Origin: Alcanivorax sp. DP30
Lineage (GTDB): Bacteria; Pseudomonadota; Gammaproteobacteria; Pseudomonadales; Alcanivoracaceae
Direction: 5' to 3'
NCBI RefSeq assembly: GCF_009882945.1
Contig: NZ_WTUY01000005.1
Coordinates: 661,863 to 725,862, forward strand
Length of the DNA stretch: 64,000 nt
Each line of letters begins with the position of its first letter. Within the stretch, counting starts at the first letter, position 1. The notes beneath the pieces were generated by a model. It was given only the letters and a program-made list of their open reading frames with translations. It was not told the DNA's origin and made no database searches. A program made the translations under genes and the position numbers. This document shows, in pieces, positions 41,965 through 50,509 of the stretch.

Positions 41965-43305
41965 ATGAAACGACTCTTTCGAATTGTATTGGCGGTGTCG
42001 GTGTTATCGGTACTGACCGTCATTGGCTGGCGACAATGGGGGCCGTTGCCGGACTCCGTCGCCGCGCGGGTAAACGGCGAGGTGATTCCCGCCGAGACCC
42101 TGGAAATTTTTGTCGCTGCAAGCCGGCGCGCCAACCCCCAGGCCAGCCGGGAGTCCGTGCTCAAGGGGTTGATCGAGAACCGTCTGTTGGCAGATATGGC
42201 ACAGGATGAGCATGCTCACGGTCATGGCCACGATGAAACGCGGATGGGAAGCGTTGGCTATGACGCCCAAAGTCGCCATGAACAGCAACGCTTTCGTCTG
42301 TTGCGCACGGCCTATGCCAAAGAGATTCAGGCAGCTGTCCGTGAGACCGGCAATGCCGACAGTCTCGCGTATCTGACCGCGCCTCTGGATCTTTCCTCCG
42401 ACACGCTGTTGCCCATGCTGGCGCTTGAGCAAAGCCTCTACACCACCATGACCGAATCCCAGCAGGCCCAGGCCGCAGAGCATGTGATTGCCCGCTATCG
42501 GTTTGCCGATGGGGAGGCGGAGCAGACGCTGTCATTGTGGGATCTTTACCGGCGCCAGAATATTCAGTTGAAGGTGCAGATGCACAATCTCAACATCGGC
42601 TTTATTCGTGAGGCCATCAAGCAACAGCTGAACATGGAATTCGTGTTCCACTGGTTTGAAAATCACTCCGGCGTATCGGCTACCGCCATTGCCGCCATGG
42701 ATCGGTGTATCGATGATGCCCAGGAGCGTGAGGTCATGCTGCATGAGTATGGTCTGATGCACGATATTCATGATGACAACCCGGCACTGCGTGCCCGTGC
42801 CGAGACGGTCACGCCTGAGCAGGTGGCGGCGTACTACCAGGTGCACCGTGATGAATTTGTGCGGGTAGAAAAAGTTCGCGCCCGTCATCTGCGTATCGGC
42901 AGCCAGCAACAGGCGGACCGCGTCGTTGCAGAAATCAGGCAAGGGCTTGGGTTTGAGGAGGCGGTGCGTCGCTATTCCATGGCGGATGATGCCGCCAGTG
43001 GCGGTGATCTGGGATGGGTAGACCGTGACAGCCGTAACGACGACTGGATTCGTGCCATGGCCTTTGTTCAACCGGAAGGGCGTGTGTCTGCCGCTTTCCG
43101 TAGCCCAACCACCACGCAGACCCCTTACTGGGAAATTCTGTGGGTGGATGAGCGGGTTACCGGTTTTCAGCCTAAGGACAGCGAATCGGTTCGCTATCGT
43201 GCCTCCATGGCGATTGCCAAGGTAGAGCTACAGAAGGCATTCAAGGCGCGGCTGGCGGACGCCACCGCAGCGGCCTCCCTGCGTGTGAATCCGGAGGTGC
43301 TGTGA
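41965..43305 (+). CDS. PpiC-type periplasmic peptidyl-prolyl isomerase/foldase
   Basis: 446 residues. N-terminal membrane anchor or signal (about 1-22), a SurA/PpiD-like helical chaperone region, and one parvulin domain near residues 290-390: VEKVRARHLRIGSQQQADRV, FEEAVRRYSMADDAASGGDLGWV. A His-rich stretch HAHGHGHDE (about residues 89-97) could bind metal. It lies 70 bp after the phospholipase C-like gene and overlaps the next gene by one base. It may help fold that secreted protein, which is inference from position. Confidence 0.82.
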   Translation: MKRLFRIVLAVSVLSVLTVIGWRQWGPLPDSVAARVNGEVIPAETLEIFVAASRRANPQASRESVLKGLIENRLLADMAQDEHAHGHGHDETRMGSVGYDAQSRHEQQRFRLLRTAYAKEIQAAVRETGNADSLAYLTAPLDLSSDTLLPMLALEQSLYTTMTESQQAQAAEHVIARYRFADGEAEQTLSLWDLYRRQNIQLKVQMHNLNIGFIREAIKQQLNMEFVFHWFENHSGVSATAIAAMDRCIDDAQEREVMLHEYGLMHDIHDDNPALRARAETVTPEQVAAYYQVHRDEFVRVEKVRARHLRIGSQQQADRVVAEIRQGLGFEEAVRRYSMADDAASGGDLGWVDRDSRNDDWIRAMAFVQPEGRVSAAFRSPTTTQTPYWEILWVDERVTGFQPKDSESVRYRASMAIAKVELQKAFKARLADATAAASLRVNPEVL

Positions 43306-43940
43306 TGCGCCCGCTGTTGCTGTCAGTGGCGGGCCTGGGGTTGCTGGCGGTCGCGGCAGGCGCTACCTGGTGGCAGGGTGGGCCCGTGGCCGAGCCGGCC
43401 CCTGAGCTTGCCTCCACGGTGCAGGAAACGCCGGATGCCGAGCATGAGGTGCTCACCCCTGACGGGGAACCGGCAATGGTCGAGATCATTGGTGAGCGGC
43501 ATGTGGCGGCGCCGGGGGATAACCGGGTAGCGCTGAATAATGCACCAGGGTTGGTGCCCGTGCCGCCCGCAGAGACGGTAGCGGCTTTGCGGGAAAGCAT
43601 GAAGAATGGTGATCCGCGCACGCCACCGTTGGCCCGCAGTGAGGATCTGCGTGAAATGCCCAGCGCGGCAGAACTGGCGGACCCGGGTCTGTATCAACAG
43701 TACGAGCAACGCCAGAACCAGAAGGTCTATGCCTCTTTTGTGACGGCAGCGAACCAGAAAATTACTGAGCTGGAAGCTCAGATTGCCCGTGCGGAGGCCA
43801 GTGGTTTGCCGCCGGAGCAGCTTGAGGAGGGGCGGCAAAAGCTGGAGGGGCTGCGTAGTCAGCGTGACGAAATCCTGCAGACCCATCCTGATGTGGCTGC
43901 CGAGATTCAGTCCGGGGCAGTGGGCGACGGGCAGGAGTAA
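43305..43940 (+). CDS. Anchored coiled-coil protein of unknown function
   Basis: 211 residues from ATG 43305 (TGATG overlap with the foldase stop; GGAGG seven bases upstream). One N-terminal membrane segment (MRPLLLSVAGLGLLAVAAGA), a Pro/Glu/Ala-rich linker, and a C-terminal coiled coil at about 130-200 (NQKITELEAQIARAEASGLP). Not recognised. Coupled to the PpiC gene, so probably part of the same periplasmic job. The last 34 bp overlap the end of the convergent PA2778-type gene. Confidence 0.75.
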   Translation: MRPLLLSVAGLGLLAVAAGATWWQGGPVAEPAPELASTVQETPDAEHEVLTPDGEPAMVEIIGERHVAAPGDNRVALNNAPGLVPVPPAETVAALRESMKNGDPRTPPLARSEDLREMPSAAELADPGLYQQYEQRQNQKVYASFVTAANQKITELEAQIARAEASGLPPEQLEEGRQKLEGLRSQRDEILQTHPDVAAEIQSGAVGDGQE

Positions 43941-44842
43941 CCCAAATCCCTGGCGCTATCTTGCAGACCGGGATCATCCGGTGCCAGCGTCATGGCCTGG
44001 CAAAGGCTTGCTCTGGCGTCGTTGTCATGGCCGAGAGCATGCTGGGCATAGGCCAGGTTGTTCCAGGCGGCCACGAATTCCGGTTTGAGCGACACCGCTT
44101 GCTGGAAGGCTTTCAACGCCGCCTCCCGTTGCTGTTCCGCCCACAGGCTGTTGCCATAGCCAAACCACAGCTCACCACTTTGTGGAAAGTGTTCCACGGC
44201 CACTGGCCAGAAATCTTCCCCGTTGGGTGCAGCAGAGATCGCGCGGAACAGGCCATGGGCGGTGGCGCTGGCCGGCAGCTCGCCGGGTTGCACCAGGGTA
44301 AAGCCCCAACGATCGGCCCGGGCCCAGGTGCGAATAAAGCGGTTCCAGTGGGTGGTCTCACTTTTGTTGGTGCCGCTGTGAAGAATGATGGTCTTGCCGG
44401 CCTTGTCATAACCGGTGACAACGGCAAAGTGCCATTTGGGCCAGCTTTGCAGTGCCAGGTTCTGTAATACCAGCACAGGTCGCCCGGCCTGGAGTTCCTG
44501 AAACAGGCTGTCTTCATCCTCCACCGGATACGCAAGCAGGCCGCGGCTGCGTGCGGCGGCTTTCAACTCTATACCCAGACTACCTTCCCGCTCCGGCAGC
44601 CAGACTTCATCCACCAGGGCCTGCGCGCTATCCGTTTTGCCCGCCCATTGCAGCATCATGGCCAGGGCTGCAGGGCCGCACTGGTATTTCTCTTGAGGCA
44701 CAAAGGGAACCAGAATCTGCTGTTCAGGATGCAGTTCAGCGCGTTGGGGGGGCGGAAGTGTCTGGCAGGCGGCCAGCAAAAGCAGGAGGCTGGCGGTGGC
44801 AACAGGGCGAACCTGTTGCCACATGCCAGAGAGGGCGGACAT
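43907..44842 (-). CDS. PA2778-family lipoprotein cysteine peptidase with TPRs
   Basis: 311 residues from ATG 44842. Lipobox LLLLLAACQT, then a C39-like papain fold: VPQEKYQCGPAALAMMLQW with the catalytic Cys, WPKWHFAVVTGYD with the catalytic His, and TIILHSGTN. The C-terminus holds TPR-like repeats (LKAFQQAVSLKPEFVAAWNN). This is the pattern of Pseudomonas PA2778. It follows the PA2779-type gene by 13 bp. Substrate unknown; processing of the small PA2779-type partner is a possibility. Confidence 0.85.
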   Translation of the reverse strand: MSALSGMWQQVRPVATASLLLLLAACQTLPPPQRAELHPEQQILVPFVPQEKYQCGPAALAMMLQWAGKTDSAQALVDEVWLPEREGSLGIELKAAARSRGLLAYPVEDEDSLFQELQAGRPVLVLQNLALQSWPKWHFAVVTGYDKAGKTIILHSGTNKSETTHWNRFIRTWARADRWGFTLVQPGELPASATAHGLFRAISAAPNGEDFWPVAVEHFPQSGELWFGYGNSLWAEQQREAALKAFQQAVSLKPEFVAAWNNLAYAQHALGHDNDARASLCQAMTLAPDDPGLQDSARDLGYSCPSPTAPD

Positions 44843-44855
44843 GGGCACCACCCGA

Positions 44856-45245
44856 TCAGTTAACCGGGTGGATGGCCGGGAAGATATTGGTAGCACCCAG
44901 CAGATCCAGCAGGATCAGAATCAGGATAATCAGCAATACGGCACCGAGAACGCCCTCACCGGCAGGCAGCTCGTCAGCTTTCTGGGCCAGCTGTTGCAGC
45001 TCCTGATCTGTAAGGCGGTCCAGACGCTGACTCACCTGTTCTTTCTCTACACCGTATTTTTCCAGGGTTTGTGCGGCGGCCTTGTGGTCCATCACCTGCA
45101 TCACTTTGGCTTTGAGTTCAGCACGATCCTGTTGCTGAATCACTGCGTCGTTACCCACCATGGCTGCCTGGGCAGCGGGAACAACCAGAAGCTGCATGAA
45201 CAGCAGCACGAACGCAGTAACAAGGCCTGTCAGACGCTTGGTCAT
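44856..45245 (-). CDS. PA2779-family small membrane protein
   Basis: 129 residues. Signal peptide (MTKRLTGLVTAFVLLFMQLL...AQA), a helical middle (KAAAQTLEKYGVEKEQVSQR), a short GEG motif and a C-terminal membrane segment (GVLGAVLLIILILILLDLLG). AGGAGA precedes the ATG. Always next to PA2778-type peptidases in my memory, as here. It sits 47 bp after selD on the same strand and could be read from the selenium operon. Confidence 0.85.
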   Translation of the reverse strand: MTKRLTGLVTAFVLLFMQLLVVPAAQAAMVGNDAVIQQQDRAELKAKVMQVMDHKAAAQTLEKYGVEKEQVSQRLDRLTDQELQQLAQKADELPAGEGVLGAVLLIILILILLDLLGATNIFPAIHPVN

Positions 45246-45292
45246 GAAAATCTCCTGTTGTGGAAATGTTGTATCACACTATCAGTTTGATG

Positions 45293-47464
45293 CTACTGAA
45301 GATAAATGGCTTCGGGATTCTCGCCATCTTTTACAAGGACTTTACCGATCACCGTCCCCATTACACCGTTATCCGCCATTTTTTGCAGTGAAGTGGTGAG
45401 GGTTTCCTGCGCCAGGCAGAAAAGCAGGCCGCCGCTGGTTTGTGGATCGCAAAGGGCGGTGAGCAACATGTCTGAGACGGCGTTGCTCCAGCGGCATTGC
45501 ATCAGGCTTTGTCGGTTGGCCTCGCTGAGGGAGCTTGCCACTCCGTTCTCGATCAGGGACAGGGTGCCGGGTAACAGGGGGATCTTGTCTGTTTCCAGAG
45601 CCATGCTCACATCACTTTGCTGGCAGATTTCCAGCAAATGCCCAAGCAGGCCGAAGCCGGTGATGTCAGTACAGGCGTTTACCGGTTGATGCTGGAGGGC
45701 ATCTCGGGCGTCCCCATTACTTTTTAACAGTGTGTCGAACGTGGTTGCCAGCCAGTCTCCATGAAGCTTGCCGCCGTGCATCATGGCGGCCAATTGTACG
45801 CCGCTGCCGAGTGGCTTGGTCAGCACGATGGCATCGCCGGGACGGGCGCCGGATTTTTGCCAGATGTTGGCTGGCAAGGCTGCCCCGTTAACGGTGAAGC
45901 CCGCCGCCATCTGCGGCCCTTCAGTGGTATGTCCGCCCACCAGGGTGCAACCCGCCTGGTTCAGTTCCTCCACGGCCCCTGCCATCAGCCGTTGCAGATC
46001 GCGGCCCTGCAAACGTGGGTGGTGCCAGTTCAGGGTAATGTTGGCCAGCGCCGAGTGGGGGCGGGCATTCATGGCATAAAGATCACTGAGGCTGTGTAAC
46101 GCTGCAATGCGACCGAACAGATAAGGATCATCGATAAAAGCAGGAAAGAAATCCAGACTCTGCACCAATCGCTGATCCGCAGGCCAATCGATCACGGCGG
46201 CATCGTCGGCGGTATCCACGCCGGCGTCGATGCCTGGATTGAGATGGGGTTGCAGCGTAGAAAGCGCTTCACTCAGAGCATCGCTGCCGACCTTGGCGCC
46301 ACAGCCTGCACAGTGCAGGGCATGCGGGTCCGGTTGCGGCGGGGCCATGGTGGGCAATTGATCCTGAAACTTGTCCATGAAGGCGCGATCGATGCGATCT
46401 TTCCAGCGCCAGACCCAGCCACCGGACAGGCTCAATGCGCCGCCCCGGCTGGCCACTGCATCCTTGCCTCCGGCAGATAGAAGGGAAAGAAACCTGGTTT
46501 GCGGTCGGTATGGTTGCAAGGGGTGGCCCTGAATCGCCGCACGCAGGTTGGCGGCCAGGGTCTTGGCCTGTCGCACCGCATAGACCCCTGCCTTGGGCAG
46601 GGGACGGGGAAAGGCGGCGCAGTCGCCGGCGGCAAATACGCGGCTATCACTGTGGCTTTGCAGGGTGTCGTGAATCTTGACGAAGCCTCGTTCATCGCAG
46701 GCCAGATCACTGTTTTCAAACAATCCGATGCCGCGTACACCAGTGCACCACAGCACCTGATCTGCCTCAACAGGCTTGCCGTTGGCCACAAGGGTACCAT
46801 GCTGATTTTCCACCACGGTGTTTGGCTGCAGGCGGATGCCATAGGCATCGAGGCGGGCCTGCATTTTTTTCCGAACCCTGTGGGGAAAACCGGGTAACAG
46901 GTCACTGCCAGAAATCAGGGACAGGGATGTCGACTTCTGTTGCTGGCGGAGGTACTCGGCGATGGCCAGCACCATTTCGGTGCCGCCTGCGCCGGCGCCC
47001 ACGACCGCCAGAGATGTTTCATCGCTTTCGGCCAACCAGCGCCGCCAGCGTGAATAAAAGTCGCTCACCGGTTTCACGGGCACTACCTGCTCAGGTACAG
47101 CCTGCCCCAGCGGAGACAGGTCCGGCGTGGCGCCCACATCGAGACTGAGCCAGTCGTAATCCAGTTGGCTGCCATCGCTCAGGAAAAGCCGCCGTTGCGC
47201 GGTGTCGATACGGGTAACGGCGGCCTGAATGAAGCGAGTGCCGGTGGCCAGACAAAGCCGATAGAGATCCACGTGGGTGTCTTCCAGGCGGTAATGCCCG
47301 GCGATCAGTCCCGGCAACATGCCGGAATAGGCACTGAGGGGATCCGGGGACACCAGGGTAATGCGCAACCCGGGTATCGGATCCATGGCCAGCATGCGCA
47401 GGGCCAGACAGTGGCTGTGGCCACCGCCTGCCAGCACCAGATCCAGATTGGCAGGAGAGGTCAT
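45293..47464 (-). CDS. selD: FAD oxidoreductase-SelD fusion (selenophosphate synthetase)
   Basis: 723 residues from ATG 47464 (one-base overlap with the PhzF stop). Residues 1 to about 365 are an NDH-2-like pyridine nucleotide-disulphide oxidoreductase: VLAGGGHSHC, VVGAGAGGTEMVLAIAEYL, VFAAGDCAAF. Residues 380-723 are selenide, water dikinase: HCAGCGAKVGSDAL with Cys388 and Lys391 (Cys rather than selenocysteine), SLDFFPAFIDDPYLFGRIAA, GGHTTEGPQMAAGF. It makes selenophosphate from selenide and ATP. The fused oxidoreductase may deliver reduced selenium. The fusion is known in proteobacteria. Confidence 0.93.
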   Translation of the reverse strand: MTSPANLDLVLAGGGHSHCLALRMLAMDPIPGLRITLVSPDPLSAYSGMLPGLIAGHYRLEDTHVDLYRLCLATGTRFIQAAVTRIDTAQRRLFLSDGSQLDYDWLSLDVGATPDLSPLGQAVPEQVVPVKPVSDFYSRWRRWLAESDETSLAVVGAGAGGTEMVLAIAEYLRQQQKSTSLSLISGSDLLPGFPHRVRKKMQARLDAYGIRLQPNTVVENQHGTLVANGKPVEADQVLWCTGVRGIGLFENSDLACDERGFVKIHDTLQSHSDSRVFAAGDCAAFPRPLPKAGVYAVRQAKTLAANLRAAIQGHPLQPYRPQTRFLSLLSAGGKDAVASRGGALSLSGGWVWRWKDRIDRAFMDKFQDQLPTMAPPQPDPHALHCAGCGAKVGSDALSEALSTLQPHLNPGIDAGVDTADDAAVIDWPADQRLVQSLDFFPAFIDDPYLFGRIAALHSLSDLYAMNARPHSALANITLNWHHPRLQGRDLQRLMAGAVEELNQAGCTLVGGHTTEGPQMAAGFTVNGAALPANIWQKSGARPGDAIVLTKPLGSGVQLAAMMHGGKLHGDWLATTFDTLLKSNGDARDALQHQPVNACTDITGFGLLGHLLEICQQSDVSMALETDKIPLLPGTLSLIENGVASSLSEANRQSLMQCRWSNAVSDMLLTALCDPQTSGGLLFCLAQETLTTSLQKMADNGVMGTVIGKVLVKDGENPEAIYLQ

Positions 47465-48237
47465 CACAGCAGTATCTCGCCTTTCAGATAGCAGCGTGCT
47501 TCACCGCTGATACTCACCCGGTCGCCATTGAGATTGCAGAACAGCTCTCCGCCCCGGGGCGAAACCTGGCGAGCGTGCAGCTGTGTCTTTTCCAGTTGAT
47601 CAGCCCAGTAAGGCACCAGGGAGCAGTGGGCTGAACCGGTAACCGGGTCTTCTGGTACCCCTTTGGCTGGAGCAAAGAAGCGACTGACAAAGTCACAATC
47701 ATCACCGCGAGCGGTGATCATCACGGCAAAAGTGTCCAGCTGTGCGATGGCGGCCATGTCCGGTTGAAACTGACGCACCTGTTCGGCGCTGTCCAGTACC
47801 ACCAGAGTGTCGCGGGCCTGGAGCGCGGTCTGGATGCTGACCCCCAGTGCCTTCTCAAACGGCTGTACATCGACCACCGGCTTGCCGGGGCGGGCAGGAA
47901 AATCCAGCGTCAGGCGGTTGCCATCCCGACTCACAAAAAGCGGCCCGGAGGCGGAGCTGAAGCTTACCCGTTCGCCGGGAAAACCCAGGGCATTGAACAC
48001 GACCCAGGCCGCCGCCAGGGTGGCATGGCCACACAGGTCAACTTCAACGGTGGGGGTGAACCAGCGCAAGGCATATCCCTGTTCGTCCGGCACGATAAAG
48101 GCGGTTTCAGACAGGTTGTTTTCCTGGGCAATGTTCTGCAAAAGGGCATCATCTGGCCAGGCCTCAAGCGGCACTACCGCCGCAGGATTGCCGCTGAACA
48201 GCGAAGAGGTGAAAGCATCAACCTGATAAAGCTTCAT
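47464..48237 (-). CDS. PhzF-family isomerase-like protein
   Basis: 257 residues from ATG 48237 with AAGGA upstream. PhzF fold: MKLYQVDAFTSSLFSGNPAAV, NNLSETAFIV (with the catalytic Glu), ALRWFTPTVEVDLCGHATLA, FFAPAKGVPEDPVTGSAHCS. Family members isomerise small acids or are of unknown function. Its stop overlaps the selD start, so translation is coupled; a role in selenium metabolism is possible but not established. Confidence 0.88.
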   Translation of the reverse strand: MKLYQVDAFTSSLFSGNPAAVVPLEAWPDDALLQNIAQENNLSETAFIVPDEQGYALRWFTPTVEVDLCGHATLAAAWVVFNALGFPGERVSFSSASGPLFVSRDGNRLTLDFPARPGKPVVDVQPFEKALGVSIQTALQARDTLVVLDSAEQVRQFQPDMAAIAQLDTFAVMITARGDDCDFVSRFFAPAKGVPEDPVTGSAHCSLVPYWADQLEKTQLHARQVSPRGGELFCNLNGDRVSISGEARCYLKGEILL

Positions 48238-48255
48238 GAGGGTCCTTGTTTTGTC

Positions 48256-48368
48256 GCTGGAAGCCAGACGCCTGGAGCCAATAATCAACAAATGGGTTGC
48301 AGACAATGAGGATAAAGGGGGACCGCGTTCTCCTCCAACCGTTAGCCTGGTTTGTTCTGGCGTCCGGC
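48256..48368. repeat. Heptad arms (GCCAGAC type) in the selenium operon
   Basis: GCTGGAA, GCCAGAC, GCCTGGA at 48256-48276, and inverted TTCTGGC, GTCCGGC at 48355-48368. They fill the 138-bp gap between the permease and PhzF genes. Confidence 0.5.
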
Positions 48369-48375
48369 ACTCTAC

Positions 48376-49863
48376 TCACATCACTCCGTGTCCCGGTTTG
48401 AGTCGTAATCGTTTGCGGATTCCCCGTGACAGGGCATCCACCAGCAGATTCAGCATTACGGTGGCAAGAATCAGTATCAGGGTGCGGTCAAACCGAAACT
48501 CCGCCACGCTGGAATCAATGTAGAAGCCAAGGGTGTGAATGCCAAGGATTCCAAGAACGGCGGTTTCCCGCATGATTACTTCCCAGCGGTAGAGCAGAAA
48601 TGCCAGCAGGTTGGGGCTGATGCGCGGTAGCACTTCCCAGGCGTAGCGGTTGAGGCCGGTGGGTGCATCGTCTCGCAAGCGCAGGCTTTCGCTGAAACGG
48701 CCGGTCAGGTGCGCGACGATGGCGCCAGTATGCAAAGCCAGTGCGAGTATGCCAGGGAGCATGGACGGGCCGAGCAGAATAAGAAAGAAGAAGGCGAGGA
48801 AGAATTCCGGTGTTGTGCGCAGTATCACCAACAGGCCATGGCCACCGAGACGGGAAAGACGATTACCGAATAGCGGTGAGATCAGCGGGAACAGCAACAG
48901 CGATAGCAGTGCGGTCACCAGCAGCGCCCCCATGCCCAGCACCAGGGTCTGCCACAGGCCCGGCCAAAGTTGCTGGTGCCAGAGAACGTTCAGCCATTGC
49001 AGGAGTTCGTGTAGCCCACCACCCTGACGCAGGGGGGCGGGCACCAGGTCCTCGGTAACAAAGCGAATCAGAATCTCGGGTTTGAGATGCAATGCGGGGG
49101 GCGCCCAGGCCACTGCGGCAAGTACATAGGCTGGAATCAGGGCGGGGCGCAACCACCAGCGCAGGGTGAAGATAAGCAGGAAAAACAGATAAAGCAGGGC
49201 GGCGCCCTGATCGTAATGGCCCTCGCGAAAGGCGGTTTCCAGATGGAAACCGAGGGTGGGCAAGCCGATGAAACCAAGAATGGCAGAGGCACGAATGGCG
49301 CATTCAAGCCGGTAGCCGCCGTAGGCCTTGAAGGCGTTCCACACCAGAGGCAGTCGGGCATAAAAAAAGATGCTGATGGCGCTGCTGCGACTGGGAAGTG
49401 CAGCGGCAGGGGCCGGGTCCGCCTCTTCCAGAAATTCGCCAAATACCTTGGCAAAAATACCGCTGTAGGGAATGGCGATGGCCAGCACGGCGGTAACGGT
49501 GCTGAGACCAGTGAGCTGCAACAGCAGCAGCCCCCAGAACAGTTCATGGACCGCGCGCACGCTGGCAGCCACGGCACGGACGGCACGCCACTGCCAGCAC
49601 ATGGCCATGAGAAAACCGGCAAGGGCGCCCAGTGCTGTGCCTTGCCAGGCAAACGCCAGGGTATTGGCAATGGCCCGCCAGAGAAATTCCGTGGAGAAAA
49701 AATCCGGAGCCAGGAAGCCCTGTGCCATACGCATCAGTTCCTGACCGGGAGAGGCGCGAGCGATGCTCAGATCGGCAAATGCGAACGCAAGCAGGCCGAC
49801 CAGTGCCAGGGCGCCGCTGGCACGACGCCAGCCGCTGGCGGTGGTGTTAAGCGCCGGGCTCAT
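48376..49863 (-). CDS. ABC permease with two fused PhnE-like halves
   Basis: 495 residues, twice the size of a PhnE permease. Each half ends in the EAA-type loop that contacts the ATPase: AIRASAILGFIGLPTLGFHLE at about 185-205 and VIMRETAVLGILGIHTLGFYI at about 430-450. So one chain probably forms the whole channel. ATG 49863 overlaps the ATPase stop by four bases. With the ATPase and binding protein it makes a complete importer; selenate or another oxyanion is the likely cargo given selD downstream. Confidence 0.85.
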   Translation of the reverse strand: MSPALNTTASGWRRASGALALVGLLAFAFADLSIARASPGQELMRMAQGFLAPDFFSTEFLWRAIANTLAFAWQGTALGALAGFLMAMCWQWRAVRAVAASVRAVHELFWGLLLLQLTGLSTVTAVLAIAIPYSGIFAKVFGEFLEEADPAPAAALPSRSSAISIFFYARLPLVWNAFKAYGGYRLECAIRASAILGFIGLPTLGFHLETAFREGHYDQGAALLYLFFLLIFTLRWWLRPALIPAYVLAAVAWAPPALHLKPEILIRFVTEDLVPAPLRQGGGLHELLQWLNVLWHQQLWPGLWQTLVLGMGALLVTALLSLLLFPLISPLFGNRLSRLGGHGLLVILRTTPEFFLAFFFLILLGPSMLPGILALALHTGAIVAHLTGRFSESLRLRDDAPTGLNRYAWEVLPRISPNLLAFLLYRWEVIMRETAVLGILGIHTLGFYIDSSVAEFRFDRTLILILATVMLNLLVDALSRGIRKRLRLKPGHGVM

Positions 49864-50507
49864 TGGTAGAGCGTGTCCAGATCCGACAGGGTCAGACTGT
49901 CGCTGGCAGCATCCAGGACGATCTCCCCATCACGCAGACCGATGATTCGCGTGCAGCATTGCAGGGCGAGACTGCGATCATGGAGCGCCACCACGGCGGT
50001 GTCATGACGCGCCAGTATCTGTTGCAGTAAGGCCAGGCCATGATGCTCGTCGACGCTGGATACGGGTTCATCGGCCAGAAGAATCGTACGCTGGCTGTAG
50101 ATTGCCCGACCCAGGGCAACACGTTGTGCCTGGCCTCCTGACAGTCGATCCACGCTAGTGAACAATTTGTCTTGCAGTCCAAGCTGCTCAGTGAGTTCGG
50201 CAATGGCCTGTTTGTGCTGGCGGGAAGGAAGGATCAGGTTACGCAGATTGCTGAGACTGTTATGGCGGTCCAGTGCACCCATGTAGATGTTGTGAAACAC
50301 GCTGAGCATGGGGACCAGGTCCGCATTCTGCGGGCACCAGGCGACGTTGTCGGCCTGTTGCTGGCGCAGGGCGGCAAGCAGTGTGGATTTACCGGCCCCG
50401 GAAGGGCCCAGCAAGGCGACCTGTTCGCCCGCTGCGATCTCAAGGCTGAGGTTGTCGAACACGGCTTGGCCGGGGTGGCCAAGCCGTGCTTGCTGGAGCC
50501 GGAACAC
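49860..50507 (-). CDS. ABC transporter ATPase (PhnC-like)
   Basis: 215 residues from a GTG at 50507, two bases after the binding-protein stop. Walker A GPSGAGKST, signature LSGGQAQRVALGRA, Walker B ILLADEPVSSVD, and switch His in VALHDRSLA. Phosphonate-type importer ATPase; energises the fused permease. Slightly short for PhnC (about 260). Confidence 0.9.
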   Translation of the reverse strand: MFRLQQARLGHPGQAVFDNLSLEIAAGEQVALLGPSGAGKSTLLAALRQQQADNVAWCPQNADLVPMLSVFHNIYMGALDRHNSLSNLRNLILPSRQHKQAIAELTEQLGLQDKLFTSVDRLSGGQAQRVALGRAIYSQRTILLADEPVSSVDEHHGLALLQQILARHDTAVVALHDRSLALQCCTRIIGLRDGEIVLDAASDSLTLSDLDTLYQ

Positions 50508-50509
50508 GA

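Noticed and set aside
45293-47464. SelD itself as a selenoprotein
   Set aside because: The active-site position is encoded as Cys (HCAGCGAKV); no in-frame TGA is present there.
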